DNA of 64,000 bases from Xestospongia muta (Eukaryota > Porifera > Demospongiae > Haplosclerida > Petrosiidae). Location: the NCBI GenBank assembly GCA_963693285.1, contig OY848924.1, forward strand, positions 5,539,842 to 5,603,841. Direction: 5' to 3'. Numbering within the stretch: position 1 is the stretch's first letter; each line of letters starts with the position of its first letter. This document shows positions 24,254 to 37,720 of this stretch, piece by piece. The position numbers and the translations under genes are program-made. Under the pieces are notes generated by a model. It did no database searches. It worked only from the letters and a program-made list of their open reading frames with translations, and had not been told where the DNA came from.

Positions 24254-26356
24254 TTAACATAATCTGTTCTTCACAAAATCAACTGTTGCTGAATAGAAGT
24301 CAATGCCATAGTTGGTTGAGGGAGAAAGTACTTGAACTGCTTCCTGTAGCTCAGAATAATCATTTTCATTCAGAGGACATTCTATAGCAGGAACAATAAT
24401 TTCATTAGGAGTACTCAGATCATCTTCTGTTGATAATGGACCATCCCAGTCAACTCCATATAGTTGTGCCTCCTCCTGTTGAAAGAAATAAGATTAGTCA
24501 AGTGCATATAGACATTTGTTAACGCACAATATGTAATAGATAATGTACTATTATTGTGCTCTACGTATTATATGGCATGAGAGGTGTGGTCAAGAGACTG
24601 ATACAGCATGAGGCAAAGTTGAGTACTGTATCAGTCTTGAGACCATAACCCAAGTAATCTGTATAACACTAACAGTACATTATCTGGTTTATCATTACTT
24701 GAACTGTACTTTCACTTCTTGTCAGTTTTACTGTTTGAATTCATTTGTTGCTATGTGTTACTAAGCACGAGCCAATGAATTTGAGGAAGTAACTAAAGAG
24801 AATTGGAAAGTGTGAAACGGAAAGAAAACCCGAGCAGGAAAAGAAGATACAGTCAACATAGATAGCCAGCATGAAGCATTCCTTAGAAAATGATCAATAA
24901 TCTCAATGAAAATTAATGTTAGCATCATATTGAATGTGCAATATCAGTCATATTGAACACTTCCTGCTTTGTGGAAATATAGAATGGGTGGTGTCTTTAA
25001 TCCATCCATGCAAGTAACAATAAATATATATATATATATATATAAACAAAATACCTCTGTTAGCTCATCAGGTGGAGGTTGTCTACATAGTCCACTAATC
25101 CAAAGCTGCATTGGACTAAGATACCCTTCAGATGAAAGAGGATGGTTGTTCCAAGCATCCTGAAGAGTCGTAATGCAGAGTTCATTCGTCGTATATATAC
25201 ATAATGGAGACAAAAGAGATGTACTTCATCATCAATATCCAATATGCCCTGATCCTCCATATAGTGAAAGAGTTGGTAGAAAAGAATAGTACATTGTAGA
25301 AATACATCACGCCAGAGTCTCTCGATTCTTTGGTTGTGAACACTGCGTCCAGTAATGAAGCTGCCTCTGAGAGGATGTTGAAGCATGAATGCTGCAACAT
25401 GTATATTTTCACCACCTCTATCTGAACGTACTCTACTTGGCAGTCCAGCGACTCTTACTTGGTCAACAAATAGTTGCAGGACAGTTTCTGCTCGATTATT
25501 GTCAGTGCAATGTAGGTATATTATTCTACGACTGAATCCATCAATACATCCATGAATGACAAACCTCCATCTATAAATTAAATAGAAAATGATTATAGAC
25601 CCAATTATGATATAAATGTGATAATTGTAACTGATTAAGTAGATAATGACTTCACCTGATCAATTTATGATTGCTATCTATGTGATATAGAGACCTTGGT
25701 GCTGCTACTCTGTATTCTCGCCTATGAAGACATCTCAATTGACGCATCATTGTTCCTTCAGGACAGATTCTTCTTTGGGAGTCTCTGATTCTCCACTGTT
25801 GTATTCTAAACCCTTGAGATAATAGATGCCCATTCATTTGACGGTATCCGCACATGGGAAATTGATCATGAATGTTTTTTATCAATCTGTCCAAGTCGTT
25901 GTCTGTTACTTCTGAATACTGGGAGCGAATAGAAAGACCATATTGGGACAGTCTTCTGTGAAGAGTTCTCACAGACACCCCAAGCATATCTGACATTTGG
26001 GGGACAGTGAAGTGATTCTCAACGAGATACAACAATTGCTGTCTTGGAATAACAAATCTAGGCCGGCCAATGAGTCCATTGTACTCAACTGGGGGTGAAG
26101 ATTGCTCTGTATCTTCTGAAGCATGATCCCTGACATTCTTAAGTATGTCAAGGGCAAATCTGATAAAGTTGAGTCCTGCCTGTTCATTCAAACTTAGTAC
26201 TCTTATACTTTCTGCAACAATAAATTCTCTATAAACAAGCTCCAAACAGAGTAAAGATGATTCTAAAACATCAAAGCATATGTTTCTTCCGTCTGAGAGA
26301 GCTTCAAAGTTGCTAGTGATCCGCCTAAGAGCATTTATACTCCACTCAGAAGACAT
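24254..26356 (-). pseudogene. DDE integrase-core transposase, three exons, one frameshift
   Basis: Recombinase of the 13-kb element. Exons on the minus strand are 26356-25656, 25570-25055 and 24475-24254, with GT-AG introns and matching phases. The N-terminal part contains a helix-turn-helix (VPQMSDMLGVSVRTLHRRLS). The integrase core has D in HIDSNHK (codon 25676-25678), D in VRSDRGGEN (25420-25422) and E in NQRIERLW (25321-25323), with 32 residues between the last two. C-terminal motifs [17 protein letters not shown] and YGVDWDGPLS are typical of this animal integrase family. The frame changes by one base near 25160 between MNSALRLF and DAWNNHP, so the protein is disrupted although all catalytic residues remain. 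It converges with the HECT gene. Confidence 0.88.
24571..24660. repeat. Small hairpin in the last integrase intron
   Basis: GGTCAAGAGACTGATACAG pairs imperfectly with CTGTATCAGTCTTGAGACC about 30 bases later. Its function is unknown; it may be a foldback remnant. Confidence 0.5.
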
Positions 26357-26942
26357 AGTTCACTTTAGCCCCGCACCAAGTAAAGTAGAACACCTGGGTA
26401 CGAGGCTAAATTCACTTATATTGAACCCGGAAATCCGTTAATGGTGGGTACTCTATGCTTCGATACTGGTATTGAGTACACAACACCCATTTTTAATACA
26501 CAATTGTGTAATAACAGTTAATAATTATGACAGCCAAATGACTACCTGGTGATTGCGCATGCACAGACTGCTTTAATAATTTCAATTAAATAAGAGTTGT
26601 TAGATTGATATGAAACTAAGGAAATATGATAAATAAATGTTAAAGTTTAATATATAATAATATGTCATGAGAGAGAGGGAGAGGAGACTGAGATAAAGCA
26701 AGACGAAGACAAATAATGAAGCATGATTATTGAACAATGAAGCTCATGCATACGGATAATGAGGAATCGATAAGGTTGTATATACTAGTGGTATCATAAG
26801 TCTGATCAACTTCAGATTGCCACGATAACATGAACATGGTGATGATATTCTGTATTTGATTTATACTTCATTGTTCAAGACTTTGAGAGGACTCCAACTC
26901 TTGAGAAGTAGATTTGAAGGTTTTTAGCGAGGGGAGTCATCA
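26357..26942. other. Right subterminal region and integrase upstream sequence
   Basis: Contains the inverted counterparts of left-end segments (26443-26510, 26585-26660, 26845-26890) in a rearranged order. It also serves as the upstream region of the minus-strand integrase gene. A GCGCATGCAC site lies near 26557. Confidence 0.6.
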
Positions 26943-27832
26943 GTCTTGAACTCACCTTGCTAGTTAATTTAAGTCATTGTCTTTTTATGCTTACTCTGAC
27001 TCAATGGAAACACTATATCTTCTGTGTAGAGTTGGGACAACAGCATTTCTGACATTTGAAGAACAATAATGTGATCATCAATTAGGTACATTGAGCAATA
27101 TTGTTGTCTTGAAATAACAAATATACATGTACATGTACCTGTGTTAAACTAGAGATAAACACTACTGCTCTTGGAACATTTACATTGCACTCTGAAGACA
27201 TTCAAATTCCCTAATATCTGGAGCCAGCCCCCTCAACCCAACCCCTGTATTTATCAACCATACAATTTTGTAACAGTCTTTTCTTTGCTCCAAAGACTTT
27301 ATCCTATTTCTAAAAGATTTGTCTTATTTAAATTAGACCTTCATTTTACACAATTTAAAAATTATAATCTTATCACTTTGAAAACACTATACTGATTTCT
27401 AAAAACACTATTCTATATTTATAATAGACTATATATCCTATTTGAATGTTATAATTCAGTAAAAGAACTCAAGCTCAGTATTGTATCTGTAAAAACACTA
27501 CTCTTTTTTAAATAGACCGTCATTTTACAAGACAAAAAAATATTTTACATTGATAGATACTATACAACTTAAAAAACACAACCTTTTTGAATGTTATCAC
27601 ATTAAAAGACACAATCTTACTTCTAAAGACACTACCCTACTTCAAAATAGACTATCATTTGCACAAAAGGACTACCCTTTTTAAATGCTACTACATTGAA
27701 AACAACTACCCTATTTTTAAAAATCCACTACCCCATTTTAAAAACCACCACCTTATTTAAAACTTGACTACCCTCTGTAAGATTTCACTAGCCTCTCTTT
27801 AATGTGGTTATTTTGGCACTAATTACCTCTCA
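26943..27832 (-). repeat. Right terminal inverted repeat of the transposon
   Basis: 890 bases, the reverse complement of 14814-15703, ending GGCACTAATTACCTCTCA and followed by TA. The same incidental MEHLHCTLKTFKFPN frame appears on the plus strand at 27171-27395. Confidence 0.92.
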
Positions 27833-28070
27833 TAAGCTGCATGGTAATTAGTTGAATTGTCCAATGAAGTAGAAGACACATTTCCTTTGGCCATTTTCTC
27901 ATATATCTATGATAAAACACTAGTATGGTTTATTAGCCAGTCTACTTTGTCCTTGTCAATATATATCTCTTTTATACAACATTTTGATGATGGTAAAGTT
28001 AATGGAGAAACATAGCAACTGAAAAAACTGATATAATTTAATAATAGATAACAAAGACTTATATACATAC

Positions 28071-28156
28071 ATGTAGCCATGAATTTTTTGAAAGCGACTA
28101 CTTCTGTGCAAAATGTTTCATATAATTTCAGAGTGTTCATACCAGGCAAGCTATTT
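28071..28156 (-). other. Exon-like segment, minus strand, unit 1
   Basis: An 86-base segment between acceptor GTGCAG and donor GTATGT on the minus strand, reading NSLPGMNTLKLYETFCTEVV then AFKKFMAT. It is the same length and frame in unit 2 (51071-51156), with one conservative block of changes. It could be an exon of the minus-strand gene to which the death-domain exon of unit 2 belongs, but no domain is recognised. Confidence 0.35.
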
Positions 28157-28479
28157 CTGCACTAGTCACAACATTTACTTGGGTCTAATATCTCTACACT
28201 TAAAGCTGTGAGGCAAGCAAATACATTCATAGTAAACATAGTATATACTTCACACCAGTTAAACAACGTTCCTCAAAGCATACTGGTATTTGCATGACAC
28301 TTGCAACACAAAGTTTAGGCATCTCTGCACATGTATATTCTAAGCTATCAGCTTATAGGTAATTGATTTATATAATGAATATTATTACACAACTAATTGT
28401 CTTCATGTTTCAAATGTTCAAACAGAATTGAACAATAATAAACAAAATAATATTAAAGTAGTTGACACATTGTTATGTC

Positions 28480-28571
28480 TTACATGACAAGTAACATATT
28501 TTCTTCACTTGTTTTAGAATTTTTGTTATCAGTACTGGAGAATCTCCTTTTCTTTATGGTACGTCTTTTGT
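28480..28571 (-). other. Possible terminal exon, minus strand, unit 1
   Basis: 92 bases after a CTACATAG acceptor, encoding a basic, serine-rich tail (KRRTIKKRRFSSTDNKNSKT) and ending SEENMLLVM and a stop. The same length and reading frame are kept at 51483-51574, where F is replaced by L. Equal length and frame are suggestive only; no family is recognised. Confidence 0.28.
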
Positions 28572-29511
28572 CTATGTAGAAATGAACAATAAATATAATG
28601 AACTGACTATATTGTAATGACAAGATTTAAATCTATATGAGTGCCTGAAAAAGGTTCTGGAATAAAATATTAGACTTTGTCTGCACATTTTATTCACTAA
28701 AGCATAGAGGAGCTTATAGCCTTGCAAATGAGGGAGGGAATACAAGTCCCACTTGAAAGCTGCATAGCTAAGTATTTGACAATTATGAATCCAATAAATC
28801 AAAAATAATTTTGTACACCAGGCAGGCTAATCATAACATTACTATGAATTAAATATAACAAATTTGTGTATTGTAGACTATAGGTTGTATTCATAATCTT
28901 GTACATGTACTCCTAATTTAAATTTACCTTTAAAAAAGTTGCTGACGTAAACTACTTGTATAAGCATTAACTAGAGGTCTCAAGGCAATGTGCTGATTTA
29001 GCAACAACAAGTCAGATATTGTGACTGCTTCTTATCAATTATATGAGCACAGTGCTCTAAATAAACAGCAATTAGTTTGATGAAATCAGAGGACCTGGAT
29101 ATAGATGTGAATCACAAACAGCACTGATAAGTTGGTTACCTTCAGAAAACTTATTGTACATTGTACCACACACATCTTAAGCTCTTTAACAATCTCACTA
29201 ATCCTAACAAAGAAAGAATGTATTAAATATATTATGAAAGAATGTATCATTATATTATTATTACTAATCTATTGTTCAAGGAAAAGCTATTGTACCTTTT
29301 ATGAAAACTTGCTGATGTAGTCAAACAAACTATATTGCACTACTGTCATAACTCGTCACCACCAGCTTTGAGACGTAACCTCATTTGGTAAAATGTTATA
29401 GAAAATACTAGTACTATATTACATTTATACATATAATATATATACTCCATTCAGGTAGAATTTGACATTTGACTCAATATGGTTTTAATTATTTAACCTA
29501 CTTTGAAATAG

Positions 29512-29660
29512 TGTTTAAATATCCCAAAACTCAAGTTTGTCTCATAGATACAGAACACATCATTAACAAGCACTTGGACATGCATTCTCCAATTATAACA
29601 GAAGTTATACAAACTATTAAAAAAGGACAAAAAAGCAAACCAATTAAAAGAAGGCTTTAG
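29512..29660 (+). other. Possible small exon, unit 1
   Basis: A frame after a TGAAATAG acceptor reads FKYPKTQVCLIDTEHIINKH and ends KKGQKSKPIKRRL and a stop. The frame is preserved at 52513-52661 in unit 2. It has no homologue that I recognise. The minus strand is also open there in unit 2, which weakens the case. Confidence 0.22.
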
Positions 29661-29924
29661 TGTAATTGTAAAAAATCACTAAAGTTGTGAGGCTGGTCAC
29701 ATATGGTATGTTATTGATGGAACCTTTTGCTACAACACTTTCAAACTCTAAAATCTACTAATAATGTGCTACTATATCTAAACAGTTCAAAAAAGAATGA
29801 GCCGAGGATCAACAGTACTCTTAGTACATCATAGCTAGCACACCTATGATGCTCCAGACGACACCACGTGGAGGTGGTACTGTATTGCCGTCCCCCCACC
29901 CTACCACCTCTCATTCTTTTTTAA

Positions 29925-30205
29925 TGGCCTAATATGCTCAAAAAATATTTTTTATGGCCTATTATGCTCAAAAAATATTTTTTATGGCCTATTATGCTCA
30001 AAAAATATTTTTATGGCCTATTATGCTCAAAATATAATTTTATGGCCTATTATGCTCAAAATATATTTTTAATAGCCTAATATGCTTAAATATTTTTATA
30101 GACTAATATGCTCAAAAAATATTTTTAATGGACTATTATGCTCAAAATATATTTATAATGGCCTAATATGCTTAAATATTTTTAATGCCCTATCATGCTC
30201 AAAAT
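29925..30205. repeat. 30-bp AT-rich tandem repeat, unit 1 (about 9 copies)
   Basis: Copies start TGGCCTATTATGCTC and continue AAAAAATATTTTTTA; starts at 29925, 29955 and 29985 give a 30-base period, with later copies shorter. Only about 3 copies are present in unit 2 (52925-53005). Confidence 0.92.
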
Positions 30206-30214
30206 AAAAATCTC

Positions 30215-32672
30215 TGGGACTGTTGCATTAGGACACAGTAGATGGGACTGTTAAATTAGGACACAGTAGACAGGTGAGTTACGTTATAACACAGTAGTGT
30301 TACATTAGGACACAGTAGATGGAACTGTTACAATATGACACAGTAGAGAGGTGAGTTATGTTATGACACAGTAATTTACATTAGGACACAGTATACAGGT
30401 GAGTTACATTAGGACACAGTAGATGAGACTGTTACAATATGACACAGTAGACAGGGAGTTACGTTATGACACAGTAGATAGGACTGTTATATTTGGACAC
30501 AGTAGACAGGACACAGTAGATGGGACTGTTTCATTTGGACACAGTAGACATGTAAGTTACGTTATGACACAGTAGTGTTACATTAGGACACAGTATATAG
30601 GTGAGTTACATTAGGACACACTAGATTGGACTGTTATATCAGGACACAGTAAACAGGTGAGTTACGTTATGTCACAGTAGTGTTACATTATTAGGACACA
30701 GTAAACAAGTGAGTTATATTATGACACAGTAAATGGGACTGTTACATGAGGACACAGTAGACAGGTGAGTTATGTTATGACACAGTAGATGGGACTGTTA
30801 CATTAGGACACAGTAGACAGGTGAGTTATGTTATGACACAGTAGTGTTACATTAGGACACAGTATACAGGTGAGTTACATTAGGACACAGTAGATGGGAC
30901 TGTTACAATATGACACAGTAGACAGGTGAGTTACGTTTTGACACAGTAGTGTTACATTAAGACACAGTATACAAGTGAGTTACATTAGGACACAGTAAAT
31001 GGGGCTGTTACATGAGGACAGAGTAGACAGGTTAGTTACGTTATGACACAGTAGTGTTACATTAGGACACAGTAGATTGAACTGTTATATCAGGACACAG
31101 TAGACAAGTGAGTTATATTATGACACAGTAGATGGGACTGTTACATGAGGACACAGTAGACAGGTTAGTTACGTTATGACACAGTAGTGTTACATTAGGA
31201 CACAGTATACAAGTGAGTTACATTAGGACACAGTAAATTGGACTGTTATATCAGGACACAGTAGACAGGTGAGTTACGTTATGACACAGTAGTGTTACAT
31301 TAGGACACAGTAGACAAGTGAGTTATATTATGACACAGTAGATGGGACTGTTAAATGAGGACACAGTAGACAGGTGAGTTACATTATGACACAGTAGTGT
31401 TACATTAGGACACAGTAGACAAGTGAGTTATATTATGACACAGTAGAGAGACTGATTACATTAGGACACAGTAGACAGGTTAGTTACGTTATGACACAGT
31501 AGTGTTACATTAGGACACAGTATACAGGTGAGTTACATTAGGACACAGTAGATTGGACTGTTATATCAGGACACAGTAGACAGGTGAGTTACGTTATGAC
31601 ACAGTAGTGTTACATTAGGACACAGTAGACAAGTGAGTTATATTATGACACAGTAGATGGGACTGTTAAACGAGGACACAGTAGACAAGTGAGTTACATT
31701 ATGACACAGCAGATGGGACTGTTACATGAGGACACAGTAGACACGTGAGTTACATTATGACACAGTAGTGTTACATTAGGACACAGTAGACAAGTGAGTT
31801 ATATTATGACACAGTAGAGAGACTGTTACATTAGGACACAATAGACAGGTGACTTAGGTTATAACGCAGTAGTGTTACATTAGGACACAGTATACAGGTG
31901 AGTTACATTAGGACATAGTAGATGGGACTGTTACAATATGACACAGTAGACAGGTGAGTTACGTTATGACACAGTAGTGTTACATTAAGACACAGTATAC
32001 AGGCAAGTTTTATTATGACACAGTAAATGGGACTGTTACACGAGGACACAGTAGACAAGTGAGTTATGTTATGATACAGTAGATGGGACTGTTACATTAT
32101 GTTATGACACAGTAGTGTTACATTAAGACACAGTATACAAGTAAGTTACATTAGGACACAGTAAATGGGACTGTAACATGAGGACACAGTAGACAGGTGA
32201 GTTACGTTATGACACAGTAGTGTTACATTAAGACACAGTAGACAAGTGACTTATATTATGACACAGTAGATTGGACAGTTACATGAGGACACAGTAGACA
32301 AGTGAGTTACATTATGACACAGTAGATGGGACTGTTACATGAGGACACAGTAGACAGGTGACTTACGTTATAACACAGTAGTGTTACATTAGGACTCAGT
32401 ATACAGGTGAGTTACATTAGGACACAGTAGATGGGACTGTTACAATATGACACAGTAGACAGGTGAGCTACGTTATGACACGGTAGTGTTACATTAGGAC
32501 ACAGTATACAGGTGAGTTACGTTATGACACAGTAGATGGGACTGTTACAATATGACACAGTAGACAAGGAGTTACGTTATGACACAGTAGATGGGACTGT
32601 TGGATTATGTTATGACACAGTAGTGTTACATTAAGACATAGTATACAGGTGAGTTACATTATGACACAGTAG
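30215..32672. repeat. ACACAGTAG minisatellite between units 1 and 2
   Basis: About 2.5 kb of tandem modules, mainly AGGACACAGTAGACAGGTGA, GTTACGTTATGACACAGTAG and TGTTACATTA. It ends at the anchor that opens unit 2. Many copies contain CAGGTGAGT, a consensus splice donor, followed by ATGACACAG. No gene is present. Confidence 0.95.
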
Positions 32673-32825
32673 ATCAGACTGGCTCTAATCTAATAATTTA
32701 AAACAAAATATTAGCTAGGTATTTTTGTACATTTTATATAGAGGATGCTATTAGGTTATAGATTAGTTAAGTCTTGCTCACTGAGTGATCTCTAAAGGCC
32801 AGGTTCTATATAGTACATGCACCAG

Positions 32826-33155
32826 ACCTATGCTATAGGCTTTTAATAGGAATGCTAAGTCATCACATTATATGTGCACTTCAAGGCTCATTCCATATTC
32901 TAAGCATGTAAACTTCTCTCCTTTTCATATGCGGTAACCTATGCTATAGGCTTTTAATAGGAATGCTAAGTCATTGAATTATATGTGCACTTCAAGGCTC
33001 ATTCCATATTCTAAGCATGTAAACTTCTCTCCTTTTATATGCAGTAACCTATGCTATAGGCTTTTAATAGAAATGCTAAGTCATCAAATTATATATGCAC
33101 TTCAAGGCTTATTCCATATTCTAAGCATGTAAATGTCTCTCCTTTTCATAGGCAG
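32826..33155. repeat. 111-bp tandem repeat, unit 2 (3 copies)
   Basis: Three copies of the same ACCTATGCTATAGGC repeat as at 367-1271. The reduced number accounts for part of the length difference between units. Confidence 0.95.
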
Positions 33156-34080
33156 TATAGCTTTGTTTCTGCTGGCATCTTTTGGCACTAAACATCCTAT
33201 CAGAACTTCAGTAATTGATACACCTATATTGTAATTATAGAGAGCTTATAATTAATGACAACTGCATCTACAACAATGAACTTACAAACTGTTACCAGAA
33301 AATGTTGTCAGGTATCAGATTACCATTTTTCTTGTTGTGGAAGTTTAAAGATGTTGGTGAGACTGAAAGACTCCAGGGAGATAGATGATCCATGATATAG
33401 AGCAGCAACCATAGAAAAGAAAGAAAATACATTATTCGTCCCAACTCACCACCAAAAGAAACATCTTCAATATAATAAATATGCCTAAAACACAAATCTA
33501 TTATATACTAACATTTGTTATCAGGTATAACTTACAAGTAGTCAGTGTTTTTTTTACATATATATAGATCTCACAGATCACCAGGAATATGTTAACCTAA
33601 TAATTATAAAGAAAAGAGAAGTGATTATTACTGCATGTACAATATATCAAACTTACAAGGTAACAGTTACCAGAGAATGTGATCAGATCATCTTAGATAG
33701 TAACTATATAACTACACAATGGAATATAGTGTTGGCTAACATTGGTTAAAATGTTATATACACAATTCATAACCAGTTTAGCATGACTAGAAATATAACA
33801 TCACAAAGCACAGTAATAGGCAAATGATCATGTATTTAGTAAGCAAACAGTTAACTGAATTGAGGCAATTAAAGTAAAATCAGAAAAGGCTAAGTATTCA
33901 TGCATAATAACAATATATAAGCATAAATAATTCTAGGAAACAACTCGAAACCAGTTCATTTAATACAATACAGCAAATCTGAACAAAACCACGATGGTGG
34001 GGGTTTATGCTACCAACAATACACAAGGGAATAATAGAACACAGTTTAATTATGTAAGGACATAGTGAACTGTACAGTTA
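33156..34080. other. Conserved block without a recognised gene, unit 2
   Basis: Counterpart of 1272-2215. The plus-strand frame is kept but its ATG is lost (TTTTTACATATA in place of TTTGTACATATA). On the minus strand a 67-codon frame (33292-33495) contains a hydrophobic stretch, MYFLSFLWLLLYIMDHL, and is also open in unit 3 (60133-60336). In unit 1 it is shifted by one base. Coding status is unproven. Confidence 0.3.
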
Positions 34081-35060
34081 TATTAAAACACAGGGACACA
34101 TTAGCACACAGTAGGAAGTACATTTACATTAGGACACAGTAGACAGGACAATTACATTAGCACACTGTAGACAGGATTGTTACATTAGTAGGACATAGTA
34201 TAACAGGACACAGGATATAGCAGACAGGATGGTTACATTTGGACAAGCAGACAGGAAACAGAACATAGCAGACAGAATGGTTATCAGAACAGTACAAGGA
34301 TAATTACATTAGACACAGTAGACAGGACACAAGACATAGCAGACAGGGTGATTACATTAGAACACATTAGACAGGAAAATTAAACTAGGACACAGTAGAC
34401 TGGACAGTATATTATGACACCGTAGACAAGATGGTTGACAGTAGACAGGACAGTTACGTTAAAAGACAGTAGACAGGGTAGTAAGAATGAAAGACAGTAG
34501 ACAGTAGAGTTACATTAAAAGACAATAGACAAGATAGGTACACTAAAAGACAGTAGGCAGGACAGGTACATTAAAAGAGAGTAGACAGGACAGGTATATT
34601 AGAAGACAGTAGACAGGACAAATACATTAAAAGACAGTAGACAGGATATGTATAAAAGACAGTAGACAGGACAGGTACATTAAAAGACAGTAGACAGGAC
34701 AGGTACATCAAAAGACAGTAGACAGGACAGGTACATTAAAAGACAGTAGACAGGACAGGTACATTAAAAGACAGTAGACAGGACAAGTACATTAAAAGAC
34801 AGTAGACAGGACAAGTACATTAAAAGACAGTAGACAGGACAAATACATTAAAAGACAGTAGACAGGAAGTTACATTAAATGACAGTAAACAGGACATTAA
34901 AATTAAAGACAGTGGACAGGAGAGTTAATCAGGAGACTGTAGACAGGAAAATTACATTAGGATACAGTGGGCAGGAGTTACATTAGATGACAGTAGACAG
35001 GACAGTCAACACAGCAAACATTACAGTACATTAAAACACATTAGACAGGACAGTAACAAT
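34081..35060. repeat. GACAGTAGACAGG minisatellite, unit 2
   Basis: Shorter version of 2216-3640. The homogeneous 28-base core spans only about 34430-34870, so several hundred bases of repeats are missing relative to unit 1. Confidence 0.93.
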
Positions 35061-35620
35061 GGGATGCTATAGACTAAACAAAAATTAAGGAGACAGGGTT
35101 ACTTACATTGATATAATGATGGTTAGATTATGGGAAATCACAAAGTAATAAAAAGATGAGGGTGGTGTGGTAAATTAGGAGGACCAAATTAAATCCAGTC
35201 AATCAACTGATGCTCAATATGAAAGGATAATAGGCTATAAATATAATGAGAGATCTATTATGCTGTAATGCTCTACACACAACAAGTGCAACAGAAGAGG
35301 AATTGTCTGAACATCACAAGCTAATACTAATACAAATGTAGACCCAAGGAGGATAAACAGGCTTGTACTAAATAAAGAGACTTGACTATTTTATTCAGAC
35401 TTGCTACATTGTACTAAAATATACTGGTTTCAAAAGTCTATAATATTACAGGGAAAATGCCAGGCTTAGTTAGGATACCAATGCACTAAATAAAGGCTAA
35501 ATGAAGAAGAAAGTAAAACTGACTAAAGCTCACTGAATACAAAAGTTAAATGGGACAAACTGGCTATACTAACACACATGGAGTACTGTTACTCTGACCG
35601 TATTTGTTACTACTGTCTTC

Positions 35621-36185
35621 CACTTTTTGTTGCAGGAACAGCTTCGTCTCAGCATTTACTCCGGAGAACGCTATCAGAATCACGCTACAACATGACTCCA
35701 GGTGTTTCTTATTGTCTTGCGCTAACAGCCCTGCCGAAGTAACATCCTGACAGAGAGATGGCTAAAATGAAGTAACACTTTTTGTAGTCAGGAACAGCTT
35801 TGTCTCAGCATTTACTCCAGAGAACACTATCAGAATCACGCGACAACATGACTCCAGGTCTTTCTTCTTGTCTTGCGCTAACAGCCCTGCCGAAGTAACG
35901 TCCTAACAGAGAGATGGCTAAAATGAAGTAACACTTTTTGTAGCCATGAACAGCTTTGTCTCAGTATTTACTGCAGAGAACACTATCAGAATCACGCGAC
36001 AACATGACTCCAGGTCTTTCTTCTTGTCTTGCGCTAACAGCCCTGCCGAAGTAACGTCCTGACAGAGAGGTGGCTAAAATGAAGTAAGGGCGTTTAAGTT
36101 TAATATTTTCTAGTAAAAAATTGGCGCTACTAGGGGTGCTAGTCGAACTGAGCATGCGCAGTTGATCATCGTGATCGCGCCATGA
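35621..36185. repeat. 156-bp repeated element, 3 copies, plus tail, unit 2
   Basis: Direct copies start at 35621, 35776 and 35932, followed by the TTGGCGC tail. Here the palindrome is changed to ACTGAGCATGCGCAGT, close to an NRF1-type site. CTTCC flanks the block as in unit 1. Confidence 0.8.
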
Positions 36186-37720
36186 TAGTAACAACAATGT
36201 AACTTCCTATATATTATCTAGTACACAATGAACATAGTCTTTCTGAATGTAAGTTTATTAATCCACATATATGAAGCCCTGCCCTTGTATTGCAGCATGT
36301 CATCATCTTGTTACAATGGGTGGAGTTACTGCCTAGTATTTGGACCAATTGAGGAACTAGGCCAGCAGACCATATCGTTTATTAAGTATCCTTCTCAATA
36401 AACAATATAAACATTTATGCATAATATTAGTTGAAACAGTAAATATATAAAATCACATCAATACAACAAGATACTGATTAATATTAACATAAATAAAATC
36501 AAAAGTTATAAATCAGTATCATTGATGTAGACATTTCTAATGTCTATATTTTACAGTTATCTTCATAGAATGTGCAGTAGTCAATGACCAAGATCACCAC
36601 ATATTAAGTCTATGAAGTTGACTTTATTTAACCTATATATACAATCTAAAAGTATAATAAAAGGATGTCCACTTAATAATAGTTGTTGAACAGTAGTTCC
36701 AATAAAGTCACAGGATCAAGGCCAAGAATATCAGACATCACATACCTCCATTATAAGCCGATACTGGTACTATAGATAATATACTGTGCTTTAATCTGTA
36801 CAAATAGTTTCGTCATGTAAATGGTGTTAATAAAAAAATAACACAGTTATATTTTAACAGCTATTCCCACTTACATTTCATGTAATAAATCAAGGGGATA
36901 TGACAAAAATCTCTCTCTTAACAGCCATTTTATTGTGGGCGTGTCAACAGAAGCATTAGCTACCCCACGTGGGTTAATTACTTACATAATGATGTACACA
37001 TTCTCTTGATATAAGGCTGGGTATATTACATGTATCATATCCAATGTAACATTGGTCTAGGTTGAGCTATGACAGTATCATACCCAGACATACAATGTTT
37101 CCTGTTGTTTATATGGCTGGATATGAGACAGTGAAGTCTGACTTCTGGTCTGGTCATTTTCACAATAAGTAATCTACTTTATTCGAGGATTGATAATTAG
37201 AGAGAATCAGTATGAAAGTGTACATCAATCACTTTAGAATTTACAGTACATGAAGTTATGTGTGACTTGTTCTTTTATTCATTTGGACTAGTTCAATGCG
37301 ATATCTAAGTAGCTCCACGACAATGTTAAGGTAATTGTCCAAAATGTCTGTGATCGTTGGTATAATATTGGTCAACATTTTCATGAGCAATCATCTCAAT
37401 GAAGAGTATTTAATTAGGTTCTGTTAATAAGTAATTACATGCAGTATGTGGTCTTGCTTTCAAGCCAGCAACTTTATCTTGTTTATGTAAATTACCAAAA
37501 TTATTGTAATTAGATTTTACCCTAAAATTGAATAAATTATATATTAATAGCGTTACCAGACACACACAGGTACACATATAAGACAACCTTTTGCAATACA
37601 CTAAATCATTATTAGTAATTAAATGGCATATGGTCGTTTGATTTTGATTTTCCAACAAACAAATGACATCCATTGTGATTTTGTGACTAATATGTACAAT
37701 ATTTATCATTTATATTATAG
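36186..37720. other. Noncoding stretch upstream of OSCP fragment, unit 2
   Basis: Counterpart of 4651-6174, highly similar, with no exon recognised. A 99-codon antisense frame (37410-37709) is retained but has no protein signature. Confidence 0.45.
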
